A DNA stretch of 31,536 bases from assembly GCA_964553035.1 (NCBI GenBank), contig CAZKJH010000029.1, positions 1 to 31,536 of the forward strand. The letters run 5' to 3'. Source of the stretch: JBBQIY01 sp964553035. Lineage in GTDB: Bacteria; Verrucomicrobiota; Kiritimatiellia; RFP12; UBA3636. The stretch's first letter is position 1; each line of letters opens with the position of its first letter. Positions 23,656-31,536 of the stretch are shown one piece after another. The notes under the pieces are model-generated. The model saw only the letters and a program-made list of their open reading frames with translations, was not told the DNA's origin and made no database searches. Position numbers and translations under genes: made by a program.

Positions 23656-24777
23656 CTAATCAGCCGCTTCTTGCTCCTCTTCTGTTGTTGAGGCAGGGGT
23701 GACGGCTGGCGTTTTGTCTGCCGGAGCTGTCGCTTTGGGTTCAGGTTTTGGCTTTTCTTTGATGAAGTCAGCGCGTTTCTTCATCATCTTTTCCGCGTTG
23801 TTCGCTGTGATGACGTAGATCCACTTGCCGGATTCAGCGTTGAAGGCATCGACCTTTTTCTGGACGGCTGCGTTCTCGGTTTCGTTCGTACCAACTGGCG
23901 TGAAGATTGCAAGGAGGTGGAGGTAACGACCCGTTGAGTTTGCGGCTGTGTTTCCAAGCGCAGCGGTGTAGGATTCGCCGTTCTTGAGGGTAGCCGCGAA
24001 GACCGTGCCTGTCGTCAGTCCTAGTTGATCAGGCGTGAGCGCAGGATCAGCGATATCATCGAAGTTCAGGTAGCTAAGTGCAGACTCTACGCTGTAGAAT
24101 TCAGAGGTGTCGAGTTCTTCGCCTTCGGCTAGATCGGCCATAGACCAGGCGCCACTTGTCTTTGTGAGCGAAACGGCACTTTTTCCGCTTACAATTTCGA
24201 TGGCGGTAACATCACTGGCAGGAATCGAGGCGATCTTTGTCTCGACCCATCGTTTGGAGTCGCCGTCGAACGCTTCTAGGGCATCGCCAATCAAGAAGGT
24301 TCCGTCATCGGTCGCAACATAGCGTCCCTCAGGGTTGGGGCCTCCTCCGTAAGGTGTCATTTCTTCGGAAGCGGCGCGCATACGTTTTTCACCGAGCGTG
24401 AGTTTGGCCAGTGTCGCACCAGCCGCATCCTTGATCGCGAGTTTGCCGGGCTTGTCGCCAAGTTTCGAAGCATCAGCGGTGTGTCCGATCTTGAGTTCGT
24501 CGAGGTTCAAAAGCGCCTGCCGGATCCGCGTGATGTCGGCTGGGTAGCCGTACAGGGATTCAACAACCCAGCCGGCATCGGTACTTTGCAAGTTGATAGG
24601 GCCTGTGGTTTCGTTAGCGATTTCGACTTTTGCAACTTTGCTGAGGTCTAGTTTAGCCAGCAGGGGCTTGCCAGTGATCGATGGTGTCTGAACGGCGCTT
24701 CTGTTGTTACTGAAGTAGGCCGCGATGACGAGCAGGGCGGCCACGATAGAAAGCGAGATTAGTTTTTTAGATGTCAT
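23656..24777 (-). CDS. DUF4340 membrane-anchored protein of the GldG-type ABC locus
   Basis: This 373-residue protein has one N-terminal membrane helix (about 7-22), then an extracytoplasmic repeat-like beta region typical of DUF4340: 'VAKVEIANETTGPINLQSTD', 'GWVVESLYGYPADITRIRQALLNL', 'GRYVATDD' and 'FLIGDAL'. The C-terminal tail (about 335-373) is rich in Pro, Ala, Thr, Lys and Glu and likely disordered. DUF4340 genes regularly follow a GldG-like gene in ABC-2 loci, but no biochemical role is established. AAGGA with a 7-bp spacer precedes the ATG. It is the last gene of the ABC operon; a 110-bp gap separates it from the Fur gene. Confidence 0.85.
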   Translation of the reverse strand: MTSKKLISLSIVAALLVIAAYFSNNRSAVQTPSITGKPLLAKLDLSKVAKVEIANETTGPINLQSTDAGWVVESLYGYPADITRIRQALLNLDELKIGHTADASKLGDKPGKLAIKDAAGATLAKLTLGEKRMRAASEEMTPYGGGPNPEGRYVATDDGTFLIGDALEAFDGDSKRWVETKIASIPASDVTAIEIVSGKSAVSLTKTSGAWSMADLAEGEELDTSEFYSVESALSYLNFDDIADPALTPDQLGLTTGTVFAATLKNGESYTAALGNTAANSTGRYLHLLAIFTPVGTNETENAAVQKKVDAFNAESGKWIYVITANNAEKMMKKRADFIKEKPKPEPKATAPADKTPAVTPASTTEEEQEAAD

Positions 24778-24837
24778 TTTAAAATCCTTTTCAGATGCGG
24801 AACAGGAATGATTGATCCCGTCCCGCCGTCTTAGAAA

Positions 24838-26727
24838 TTAGTGCCTTCTTCTTCTCCGGATGCCGTGGACGATGCCGAAACAGACGACGATCAGTGGGAT
24901 GAGGCCGACGTTGATGATTTTGAGTTTGATGCCGAGACGCTCGATATCACGGTTGAGGCTTTTTCGAACGTTCTTCAGTTCGCGTCGCGTCTCCGCCTGC
25001 TTTGTCCGGAACTGCTCCAGTTCGTCCTGTTGCTCCTTCGAGAGAATGAGGCGGTCGCTTCCTGTCTTCTGGTTCTCGAGTGCGGAGAGGCGCTGCTGGG
25101 CTTCCTGAAGTGCAGTTTCAAGCCGCTCTTCTTCGGCCTGCCACTGTCTGGCGGCCTTGACTTCCAGCTCGTCGACCTTTTTGAACGGGCGGTTGGACTT
25201 GCCGCGTGACCGTACGCCGATGAGTTCTTCTTTTCCCGATAGCTGTTCGACCGTGTTGGCGAAGAGTGTTAGGTTGTCGTTGATCGGCCTGGCACTTGCG
25301 CCGAAAAGCGAGTTAACGATCTGTACACAGAAACGGTCGTGGAGCATGTCGACGTCGCCGAAAACAATGACGGTGCTCTTGCCGGATTCGAGTGCGTCTG
25401 GCACGGCATTCGTGTCGGAGCCAACCATTCCGCCGGGGAAGGCGGTTTTGAATTCGCCCCGCAGACGTGCCGCCAGGACGCGTTGTACGCCATCAGGTTT
25501 CATCTCTCGATTCGGAGCCATACCGTACTGCATGGCCATCGCATCGATCACGCCGTTGTCATCCTTTGATGTTGTGATGAGTGGCTTGAAGGTGATGTCG
25601 TCGGAGGTTTCGTCGGTAAGTGCGCCAGCGAAAGGCATCATGACCTGTGTAAGCCGAGCCGTGAGCAAATCGTCAGCCGCAAGGTTGTCGGCATCGAGCG
25701 ACAGAAATGCCGGGTTCTTCTCCACCTTGCCGTTTCCAGCGTTCAGGGGGGTGGCGAGGCTCCTGTCCGCAACGATTTTGGCCGTGTCGAACCGAACACC
25801 CCACGCTGCAAACAAAGTCTCGAGCGATGAGGGGCCTGGGGCATCTGCTTGTGGCATCTGTTGCATCATCGGATTCGCCTGTGGGTTTGCCTCGAAGTCG
25901 GCGATGCAGAGCGGATCGACAAAGACCATAAGCCGTCCGCCGCGCAGGACGAACTGATCGATGGCGAATTGTGTTTTTTCGGAGAAATTCTTCGGATGAA
26001 TCACGATCAGCGTCTGGATTCCGGAGTCGATGGACTCGACTTCTTCTGGGACTTCGCGTACGGTGTAGTCGTAACGAAGTTCGCTCAGGACAGTCCAGCC
26101 GGGGTCAGCTTGTCTACGATCGCGTTGGGCCATTGGATTTTGTGGTGACCCCAAAACCGGCAAACTGCTCATGATACCGAGAATGGGCTTTTCGGGCCAG
26201 ACGACGCGGGTGATCAGTCGGGTAATATCATATTCCAGCGTAGCCTCCGTACTCGGGCTGAAGCCAGGGATGGCCTCTTCGGCATCGCCACAAACGGCAA
26301 CGAGGCCGAAGTAAGTCGGTAGTCCGAAAGGGTTCGTCTGCTGGGGCTGGATCCCGTGGCGCCTAGCCCATTCTTCTTCATCTGAATCTGGTTTCGGATC
26401 GTAAGCTTCGAGAATGACTCGACCTTGCCCAGCGATTTCGTACTCTTTGAGCAGATCGCGGATTTTATCGGCATAATTTTTCAGCCCCATTGGCGTTTCC
26501 GACGAACTGGCACTGAAATAATATTTCAGCGTTACATCATGATCGACCTTACCCAGAAGCTGGCGCGAACCGTCGGAGAGCGTGTAGAGCTTCTCGTCCG
26601 TGAGGTCGGTGCGCAGACGTAGATTCGAGACGATGGTGATGATGGCACCGAGGATCACGAGCAGAACGGCGAGTCCGGCGACCCCAGTACCAAGACGAGT
26701 GAATTTTTTAAAACAACTTTTGCACAT
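24838..26727 (-). CDS. GldG-like component of ABC-2 transport system
   Basis: This 629-residue protein has an N-terminal membrane helix (about 14-36), a long extracytoplasmic region with the GldG-type ABC transport domain ('LRTDLTDEKLYTLSDGSRQL', 'DVTLKYYFSA', 'LEYDITRLI'), a predicted coiled coil (about 530-600, Glu/Gln/Arg/Leu-rich) and a C-terminal helix (about 605-622) ending in a basic tail, RRRRH. In Bacteroidetes GldG works with GldF and GldA in gliding, but many non-gliding bacteria keep the same set, so motility should not be inferred. AAGGAG with a 7-bp spacer precedes the ATG. The gene lies between the permease and DUF4340 genes in a co-directional block. Confidence 0.88.
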   Translation of the reverse strand: MCKSCFKKFTRLGTGVAGLAVLLVILGAIITIVSNLRLRTDLTDEKLYTLSDGSRQLLGKVDHDVTLKYYFSASSSETPMGLKNYADKIRDLLKEYEIAGQGRVILEAYDPKPDSDEEEWARRHGIQPQQTNPFGLPTYFGLVAVCGDAEEAIPGFSPSTEATLEYDITRLITRVVWPEKPILGIMSSLPVLGSPQNPMAQRDRRQADPGWTVLSELRYDYTVREVPEEVESIDSGIQTLIVIHPKNFSEKTQFAIDQFVLRGGRLMVFVDPLCIADFEANPQANPMMQQMPQADAPGPSSLETLFAAWGVRFDTAKIVADRSLATPLNAGNGKVEKNPAFLSLDADNLAADDLLTARLTQVMMPFAGALTDETSDDITFKPLITTSKDDNGVIDAMAMQYGMAPNREMKPDGVQRVLAARLRGEFKTAFPGGMVGSDTNAVPDALESGKSTVIVFGDVDMLHDRFCVQIVNSLFGASARPINDNLTLFANTVEQLSGKEELIGVRSRGKSNRPFKKVDELEVKAARQWQAEEERLETALQEAQQRLSALENQKTGSDRLILSKEQQDELEQFRTKQAETRRELKNVRKSLNRDIERLGIKLKIINVGLIPLIVVCFGIVHGIRRRRRH

Positions 26728-26751
26728 AGTTAGACTCCTTGAAAGATTCGC

Positions 26752-27498
26752 CTACGAGGCTTTGCGGTTATCCGTAACAACGTGAGCAGCGGCAAGCATG
26801 AAGACCATGACACCAGCATAGTACACGATGTCCTTCAGGTCGATAACGCCTCGACGCAGTGCATCGAAATGGCTCAGAAGGCTACAGGCCGAGAGTGCGT
26901 TGACGATGCCAGCCGGAATGCCCCAGCGAGCCACGGCGTTGATAAACGGGTCGAACCCGATAATCAGCATCAACAAACAGATTGCCAATGCGATGACGAA
27001 ACCGATGGCTTGGCTACGCGAGAGCGCAGAGGCAAATACGCCGATTGCCACGCAGGCTCCTGCCATCAGAAAGGATCCGAAATAGCCACAGGCGATGATT
27101 CCGACATCAGGGCTGCCAAGCCAGAGTGTCGTCAGCACGATGGGGAAGGTAAGGCATAGCGCGATGCCAATAAACGCCCAAGCAGCGAGGAACTTGCCGA
27201 CCAAGGACTCCATGAGGGTCACGGGGAGCGTGAGGAGCAGTTCGATCGTGCCATTGCGGCGCTCTTCTGCCCAAGTCCCCATTGTTGCGGCGGGTACAAG
27301 GAGGAGATAGACCCACGGGTGCCAGATGAAAAATGGCATCAGATCCGCCTGCCGTTGTTCGTAGAACATCGTTACGGCGAACGTCAGGAATCCGGTCAGG
27401 ACAAGAAACGCCACGAGAAATACGTAAGCGATCGGCGAGTCAAAATACGATTTGAATTCGCGCCGAAAAATAGTGGTGACATTGTGTGATTTAGCCAT
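26752..27498 (-). CDS. ABC-2 type permease (GldF-like)
   Basis: This 248-residue protein has about six hydrophobic segments and the ABC-2 permease start 'FRREFKSYFDSPIAYVFLVAF'-type (here cut for length), with 'GTWAEERRNGTIELLLTLPV' near residue 80, the conserved cytoplasmic coupling segment of this class. It would pair with the ATPase encoded just upstream. A GGAGGAG site inside the end of the ATPase gene and an 8-bp overlap between the genes show tight coupling. Substrate unknown. Confidence 0.9.
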   Translation of the reverse strand: MAKSHNVTTIFRREFKSYFDSPIAYVFLVAFLVLTGFLTFAVTMFYEQRQADLMPFFIWHPWVYLLLVPAATMGTWAEERRNGTIELLLTLPVTLMESLVGKFLAAWAFIGIALCLTFPIVLTTLWLGSPDVGIIACGYFGSFLMAGACVAIGVFASALSRSQAIGFVIALAICLLMLIIGFDPFINAVARWGIPAGIVNALSACSLLSHFDALRRGVIDLKDIVYYAGVMVFMLAAAHVVTDNRKAS

Positions 27499-28222
27499 TT
27501 TTAACTCCTCCCGTCATCGTTAGGTTGCGGAATACCACGTCGAGGCGTCCCTGAGGATCTTTAGCCTTCAATTCAGCCGGTGTGCCGTTGGCGACGATGC
27601 GCCCGTCGGCGATAACGAGCGTGCGTGTGCAGACGGCTTCCACTTCCTCGAGGATGTGTGTTGAGATGATGATTGCTTTGTCGGCAGCCATTTCTTTGAT
27701 CATGTTGCGGACGACAAATTTCTGGTTTGGGTCGAGTCCGTCGGTTGGCTCATCCATGATGAGCACCTGTGGATCATGGAGAATCGCCTGCGCGAAGCAG
27801 GTTCGCTGGCGATAGCCCTTCGAAAGTGTTTCAATAGTCTGCCGACGGACGCTTTCTAGCTTACTCCGGCTGATAGCTCCTTCGACCTTCTCGCCGAGTT
27901 CTCGACCCCGATAGCCGCGGATGCGAGCGATAAACGTGAGGAAATCTGTCACGGTCATGGTGCCATAGCCGGGCGCATTCTCGGGAAGGTAGCCGATGCA
28001 CCGCTTGGCGGCGACGGGGTCTTTAAGGATGTCGTGGCCGCAGATCACGGCGGTGCCGGAGGTCGGCGGAATGAATCCTGTAATCATGCGCATCGAGGTT
28101 GATTTTCCGGCTCCATTGGGGCCGAGAAATCCAAGAACTTCACCCTTCTTGACTTCAAAGGATATGTCTTTGACAGCTTGGAACGAACTGAAATTCTTCG
28201 TCAGGTTGTTTACTTTTAGCAT
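27491..28222 (-). CDS. ABC transporter ATP-binding protein (GldA-like)
   Basis: This 243-residue ATPase has Walker A 'GPNGAGKST' (34-42), the Q-loop region 'IGYLPENAPGYGTMTV', a signature motif that reads LSKGYRQR where LSGGQ is usual, Walker B 'VLIMDEPTDGLD' and the switch histidine in 'ISTHILEEVEA'. These are typical of the drug/ABC-2 exporter class. The start at 28222 (Met-Leu-Lys-Val) has GAGGAG 9 bp upstream; an in-frame ATG at 28258 would add 12 residues and has no such site. It opens the four-gene locus with the permease, GldG-like and DUF4340 genes, and is read from a region containing several inverted repeats. Confidence 0.95.
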   Translation of the reverse strand: MLKVNNLTKNFSSFQAVKDISFEVKKGEVLGFLGPNGAGKSTSMRMITGFIPPTSGTAVICGHDILKDPVAAKRCIGYLPENAPGYGTMTVTDFLTFIARIRGYRGRELGEKVEGAISRSKLESVRRQTIETLSKGYRQRTCFAQAILHDPQVLIMDEPTDGLDPNQKFVVRNMIKEMAADKAIIISTHILEEVEAVCTRTLVIADGRIVANGTPAELKAKDPQGRLDVVFRNLTMTGGVKNG

Positions 28223-28284
28223 CGATAGATTCTCCTCGTTGTTACGAATTGAAGTCACCCTTCGAATAAACTTTCGCTAGGGTG

Positions 28285-28376
28285 GTGGCAGTGTTTCAAC
28301 TATGCCACAAAAAAAACATTGTCCGACAGTATACCACCAGACGTATAAAAAATGGAATGAAATCTTTTGGACAATG
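28285..28376. promoter_or_regulatory. Nested inverted repeats and possible promoter upstream of the ABC locus
   Basis: The region 28223-28611 has no gene. It holds GTGGCA/TGCCAC (28285-28290 and 28303-28308) and CATTGTCC/GGACAATG (28317-28324 and 28369-28376), the latter flanked outside by an A8 run and a T7 run. Between the second pair of arms, on the minus strand, TTCCAT and TATACT (28333-28328) spaced by 18 bp could be the promoter of the ABC locus. The arms might bind a repressor. Nothing further is recognisable in 28390-28500. Confidence 0.4.
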
Positions 28377-28611
28377 CACTTTTTTTGAACGCCGTGACAT
28401 CGGAAGTGCGGAGAAATATGTGAGCTTAAGTAAGAAGACGCACGGCGAGAGGCGTTGTGTAGAAAGAACCAGAATCTGTCAAACGTCTGATTACACATTA
28501 GTTGTAATTTTGTAATGAATTGGTCCCTTTTTTTTGATAATCTTTTCTGAAGTTAGCTGGGACTCAACATAATAACGTGTGTTATCAATAACATGGAGAA
28601 ACTTCCGTAGT

Positions 28612-30015
28612 ATGAAAAAGATCCTCGGGACAGTAGGTATAGCAGTTTGTCTTGTAGCGCAATGCGCTTCAGGGCAAGAAGTCAAAGTCGAACCAAAAGT
28701 CGAAGTCGAACCAAAAGTCGAAGTCGAACAGCCGAAGAAAGCTATTTTAAGCTTTGGTGGCGACAACCGTACGCGGTACGAATTCATGGATAATTGGCCG
28801 AAGGGCGGCGGCATTGTGCCAGGAACTTCATACGATGAGTATTGGCGCATTCGTACGCGGGTCTGGAGTGAGGCTGATTTTGATGATAGTCTCCTGTTGC
28901 GCATCCGTATTGGCAATGAATTCCGTAGTTATCGGAATTCGTTCGCGAACCGTAATCGGAGCAAGTTCCCCGACGAGATTTATGTAGATAATCTTTTTGC
29001 GCAGTACAAGAATGATGATTGGGCACTGAAAGTAGGACGCTTTGAAATGATGAAAGGTGCCTGGCGCGTCATTGGTGACGGAACTGCCGCGGACGGATCC
29101 AGAACCATTTATTTCAATGGTGCTGTTCTGACCCATAAATTCGGAGAGAAGAGTTCGGTTGACTTTATCAGCACATGGAATCACTATCGTGATGATATGA
29201 CCATAGGGGAACCGGATACAGGCACGTACGATCTGACCTTCATGCGAAGGGGCGATCCGTATTCGAAGATGGATGAGGGAATGCTTGCCGCTTATGCTGA
29301 AATCCGTGAGCTCGAATACCTTCCATACGATCTCTACTGGATCTGGAAAAAGGAAACCAGCTTCCACGGTGGAGAAGAGCGTTTCCCCGGTCGCGACTTT
29401 CACACAGTGGGCTTTCGCCTGCTTCCAATCTTCAACGATTGGCTTTCTGGTGAATTGGAAGGAGCCTATCAGTTCGGTAGCGTTGATTCGGCAGACGGGT
29501 TTGATTCCCGTGATATCAGCGCGGGCATGGGTTTTGGTGGGCTGACCGCAACGGCGAACGAAGCGGCTTGGAAGCCCAGCCTCAAGTTAGGCGCACTCTA
29601 CATGAGCGGTGATAAGGACAGTTATTACTCGACGACAGACGGCAGCACGGATACGGGCTGGAATCCGGTCTTCGGGCGTTTGCCGCCGGCTGGAGATATT
29701 CCGATCTTCATGTATGATGTTGGTCGCTGGTCGAATCTGGTTCACCTGAATGCAGAAGTGAGCGTTAAGCCTGCCCCAGGCCACTCCGTTAGTTTAGAGA
29801 CGGGTCCGATGTATGCGATTGAGAAAGATTACGAAGCTACCGATCATTACCGAGGCTTGTATACGCGTGCCGTTTATAACTTTCCCGGGCCGACCGTTGC
29901 AGGCATCAGCTTCAATGGGCTTATCTCGGGGGATGTTTTCGAGTACGGCGATTACTTTGAGACAGAGGAAAGCCGTGCGACGTCGATTCGCCTCGAATTG
30001 ATTGCTAAATTCTAG
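28612..30015 (+). CDS. Outer-membrane beta-barrel protein (alginate-export/porin-like)
   Basis: This 467-residue protein has a signal peptide (about 1-20), a short charged linker of Val-Glu-Pro-Lys repeats (about 21-42) and then a chain of amphipathic beta-strands with turns, ending in a terminal Phe ('RLELIAKF'), the hallmark of outer-membrane barrels. Strand patterns such as 'FGGDNRTRYEFMDNW', 'YWRIRTRVW' and 'WALKVGRFEM' resemble the alginate-export/OprD-like family. It probably forms a channel; the substrate is unknown. The ATG at 28612 has GGAGAA 11 bp upstream; the GTG at 28579 would spoil the signal peptide. The upstream region is AT-rich, with GATAAT at 28536 but no well-spaced -35 box. 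The sialidase-like gene is convergent to it. Confidence 0.82.
   Translation: MKKILGTVGIAVCLVAQCASGQEVKVEPKVEVEPKVEVEQPKKAILSFGGDNRTRYEFMDNWPKGGGIVPGTSYDEYWRIRTRVWSEADFDDSLLLRIRIGNEFRSYRNSFANRNRSKFPDEIYVDNLFAQYKNDDWALKVGRFEMMKGAWRVIGDGTAADGSRTIYFNGAVLTHKFGEKSSVDFISTWNHYRDDMTIGEPDTGTYDLTFMRRGDPYSKMDEGMLAAYAEIRELEYLPYDLYWIWKKETSFHGGEERFPGRDFHTVGFRLLPIFNDWLSGELEGAYQFGSVDSADGFDSRDISAGMGFGGLTATANEAAWKPSLKLGALYMSGDKDSYYSTTDGSTDTGWNPVFGRLPPAGDIPIFMYDVGRWSNLVHLNAEVSVKPAPGHSVSLETGPMYAIEKDYEATDHYRGLYTRAVYNFPGPTVAGISFNGLISGDVFEYGDYFETEESRATSIRLELIAKF
28685..28729 (+). repeat. 18-bp tandem repeat coding for Val-Glu-Pro-Lys-Val-Glu
   Basis: An 18-bp unit (28685-28702) is repeated exactly at 28703-28720 and partly at 28721-28729. 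It encodes a charged linker directly after the signal peptide of the outer-membrane protein. Exact DNA identity suggests recent slippage, so the number of units may vary between strains. Confidence 0.85.
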
Positions 30016-30053
30016 AACGGGGTACACAGGGATAGAATCCTGCCTATAACTTC

Positions 30054-30085
30054 TGGGTGAGCTTTATAAAATAAAAGCGCACCCA
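30054..30085. terminator. Hairpin between convergent genes, possible bidirectional terminator
   Basis: TGGGTGAGCTTT (30054-30065) and AAAGCGCACCCA (30074-30085) pair at 11 of 12 positions around an 8-base AT loop. It is placed 39 bp after the outer-membrane protein stop and 26 bp before the end of the convergent sialidase-like gene. The T-run after it is short (three), so strength is uncertain. Confidence 0.55.
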
Positions 30086-30111
30086 TTTAAACAGCGAGAT
30101 AATCGTTACGG

Positions 30112-31317
30112 TCACGTCATGAGCGGAACGTCTTTGAACCAAGTTTCGTCGATCACCTTGCCGAGGAGATAGTACTTCTTGTCATTATACCATAGCACAC
30201 ACTTATCGTTGACCTGTGTGCTGCTGGTGTAGAAGGAATTACCAGTTGGGCGGTCGATGAACAGCTTCGGTGGTGCGAACCAGATCGGCTGCTCGGCGGC
30301 GGATTGGAACGTTCCCGCAATGAGGTACAAGGGACCTCGTTTCTGCCAGGCGGAGTCGGAATTGAAGTCAAACGTGTTGTGGACCATCGCAAAATAATAG
30401 CCGCTGCCTGCTTCTGTGGCCTTCCAATCGTACATGGGACACGGGGACACAGGATGAAGGTAAGGCGTTCCGCCGTCTCGATCCAACAGCGGTTTCGGCG
30501 CAGTCCAGTTTTGCCCATCATCGATGCTGACTGACCAGTACGGATGCCCAGCGCCTGTGCGCATCAGGGTGAACAGGCGTCCGTCTGGGAGCTTCACCAG
30601 CGATGCCTCTTCACAGATGTTGCAGAACGACGAGTCAACGGCCAGAACTTTTTCATTACAGGAGAACCAACGAATCTCAATATCCTTGACGGCAGGGTTG
30701 TCGTCGATGTTCTCGAATTGTAGAAACTGGGTGGCGTGGCGACGGCGACCCTCAATCTCAACATGGCGGGTCATCGCCACCAAGTATTTGCCTCCCTTGC
30801 CCAAGCGTAGGGGCCGCTGCCAGTTGCACCAGTCCGGGGGCATGTTTGGATCTGGGTTGTCGTATTGCATGCGCGGCATGGGGATGTTTTCCGGCTCGGA
30901 CCAGGTTTCGCCGTCGTCATCCGAGTACCGACCGAACATGAGACCGCAATGCTGATGGTGCAAGCCGTGCTTTCCCTCGATCTGCTGATTGTAGAGCACG
31001 TAGATTCGCCCCGACATACTGACCATCGGCTGCTGCCAGGAGGCAATGGGACAGGGGCGCAACCCACATTCTGAGCCTGCAAGGACGATGGGAGTCGTCC
31101 ATGTCGCTCCCTTGTTCGTGCTTTTTGAAAAAGCGATGTGCTGATCTTGGTTGCCTTCGCGAGAGGCCTGTGTCCACACGGCAAATAGGCGTCCATCCGA
31201 CTTATCGAAGACCTGAAAATGGTCGTTGTACGTGTCACCGCGCTCTTCCGGCTTATTCTTCGGGACGAACACAATATAATCCGGTTTTGAAGTTTGAATA
31301 TCAGACTCGTTCATCAT
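30112..31317 (-). CDS. BNR/sialidase-like six-bladed propeller protein, no signal peptide
   Basis: This 401-residue protein has the sialidase/BNR-repeat fold pattern. Asp-box motifs appear as 'STNKGATW' (Asp replaced by Asn), 'SDDDGETW' and 'SIDDGQNW', spaced along the chain as in a beta-propeller. 'SWQQPMVSMSGRIYVLYNQ' and 'CEEASLVKLPDGRLFTLMRT' fit sialidase-like exo-hydrolases; the second holds the Glu and Arg that could be catalytic. No signal peptide is present, so it would act on imported sugars in the cytoplasm, or the fold serves another role. The ATG at 31317 has AAGGAG 5 bp upstream. Possible operator half-sites lie upstream. Not assigned to a glycosidase of known specificity. Confidence 0.8.
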   Translation of the reverse strand: MMNESDIQTSKPDYIVFVPKNKPEERGDTYNDHFQVFDKSDGRLFAVWTQASREGNQDQHIAFSKSTNKGATWTTPIVLAGSECGLRPCPIASWQQPMVSMSGRIYVLYNQQIEGKHGLHHQHCGLMFGRYSDDDGETWSEPENIPMPRMQYDNPDPNMPPDWCNWQRPLRLGKGGKYLVAMTRHVEIEGRRRHATQFLQFENIDDNPAVKDIEIRWFSCNEKVLAVDSSFCNICEEASLVKLPDGRLFTLMRTGAGHPYWSVSIDDGQNWTAPKPLLDRDGGTPYLHPVSPCPMYDWKATEAGSGYYFAMVHNTFDFNSDSAWQKRGPLYLIAGTFQSAAEQPIWFAPPKLFIDRPTGNSFYTSSTQVNDKCVLWYNDKKYYLLGKVIDETWFKDVPLMT

Positions 31318-31341
31318 TTCATCTCCTTTGGCATCCTTTCA

Positions 31342-31416
31342 GTGGTAATGAGGTACCACCCATCATCTTTGATTCACTAAAAGGACATTCTTGACTCTCA
31401 AACCTAACTTTACCAC
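31342..31416. promoter_or_regulatory. Possible operator upstream of the sialidase-like gene
   Basis: GTGGTA (31342-31347) and TACCAC (31354-31359) form an inverted pair with a 6-bp spacer, 25 bp before the sialidase-like start. A third half-site, TACCAC, is at 31411-31416. TGGT-type half-sites are common for GntR-family repressors of sugar genes, which makes sugar-responsive control plausible. The rest of 31318-31536 shows no gene; a GCCC/GGGC mini-hairpin near 31465 is the only other structure seen. Confidence 0.45.
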
Positions 31417-31536
31417 ATTTGTTATTGTTTGTTCAAGTTATGTTGTCGCCCTCGTGCCTGCATGCCCTCACGGGCGTCCAACAATTCTAATTATGGCAAA
31501 TCTTCTCTGAAGCGGCGTGCTCGGAGAGCCCGCCCT

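Noticed and set aside
24841..25957. Long plus-strand open frames opposite the GldG-like gene
   Set aside because: They mirror the codon pattern of the minus-strand gene, which has membrane helices, a coiled coil, family motifs and a ribosome-binding site.
28317..28386. Intrinsic terminator formed by CATTGTCC/GGACAATG plus T-run
   Set aside because: The loop would be 44 bases, and no gene ends upstream on the plus strand; both neighbouring genes are transcribed away from it.

Overview
The window looks like a chromosomal segment of a Gram-negative bacterium. An LpxC-like deacetylase, an RseP-type intramembrane protease, a beta-barrel outer-membrane protein and a sugar-1-phosphate transferase all point to a two-membrane envelope. 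A prepilin with an H-X9-DG motif, a GldG/DUF4340 ABC locus and a B12-type surface protein point towards the PVC superphylum (Kiritimatiellota, Lentisphaerota or Verrucomicrobiota). That placement is inferred from gene content only. No rRNA, tRNA, CRISPR array, insertion sequence or phage gene was found.

Positions 1-9622, mostly plus strand: a strong sigma70-like promoter drives the protein-quality-control set tig-clpP-clpX. A divergent LpxC homologue follows, then a 62-residue single-helix membrane protein, an orphan TadC-type pilus/secretion platform protein, Eda (KDPG aldolase), NadC (NAD synthesis) and Dxs (first step of the MEP isoprenoid pathway).

Positions 9629-14754, minus strand: a PabB-PabC fusion (folate precursor), a stand-alone receiver domain with its own promoter, a prepilin-like H-X9-DG protein that seems to start at TTG, a 270-bp intergenic patch full of short repeats, and a 593-residue secreted protein. 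The leader of that last gene (about 14816-14991) carries the conserved blocks of a cobalamin riboswitch, placed just downstream of a matching promoter. This is the most interesting unit in the window: a B12-controlled surface protein without a TonB receptor or BtuBFCD gene beside it.

Positions 15103-23068, plus strand: a near-consensus promoter starts a tightly packed run rseP-ispG-(WcaJ-like transferase)-M16 peptidase-YqhD-like alcohol dehydrogenase-BaiN-like flavoprotein. IspG feeds isoprenoid synthesis and so the undecaprenyl phosphate used by the transferase. dxr, which often precedes rseP and ispG, is absent.

Positions 23098-28222, minus strand: a Fur-family regulator, then a four-gene ABC locus (ATPase, ABC-2 permease, GldG-like protein, DUF4340 protein) transcribed as one unit from about 28.3 kb. 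Positions 28612-30015 (plus) hold an outer-membrane beta-barrel protein, and 30112-31317 (minus) a cytoplasmic BNR/sialidase-like protein whose upstream region holds three GTGGTA/TACCAC half-sites. A shared hairpin lies between these two convergent genes.
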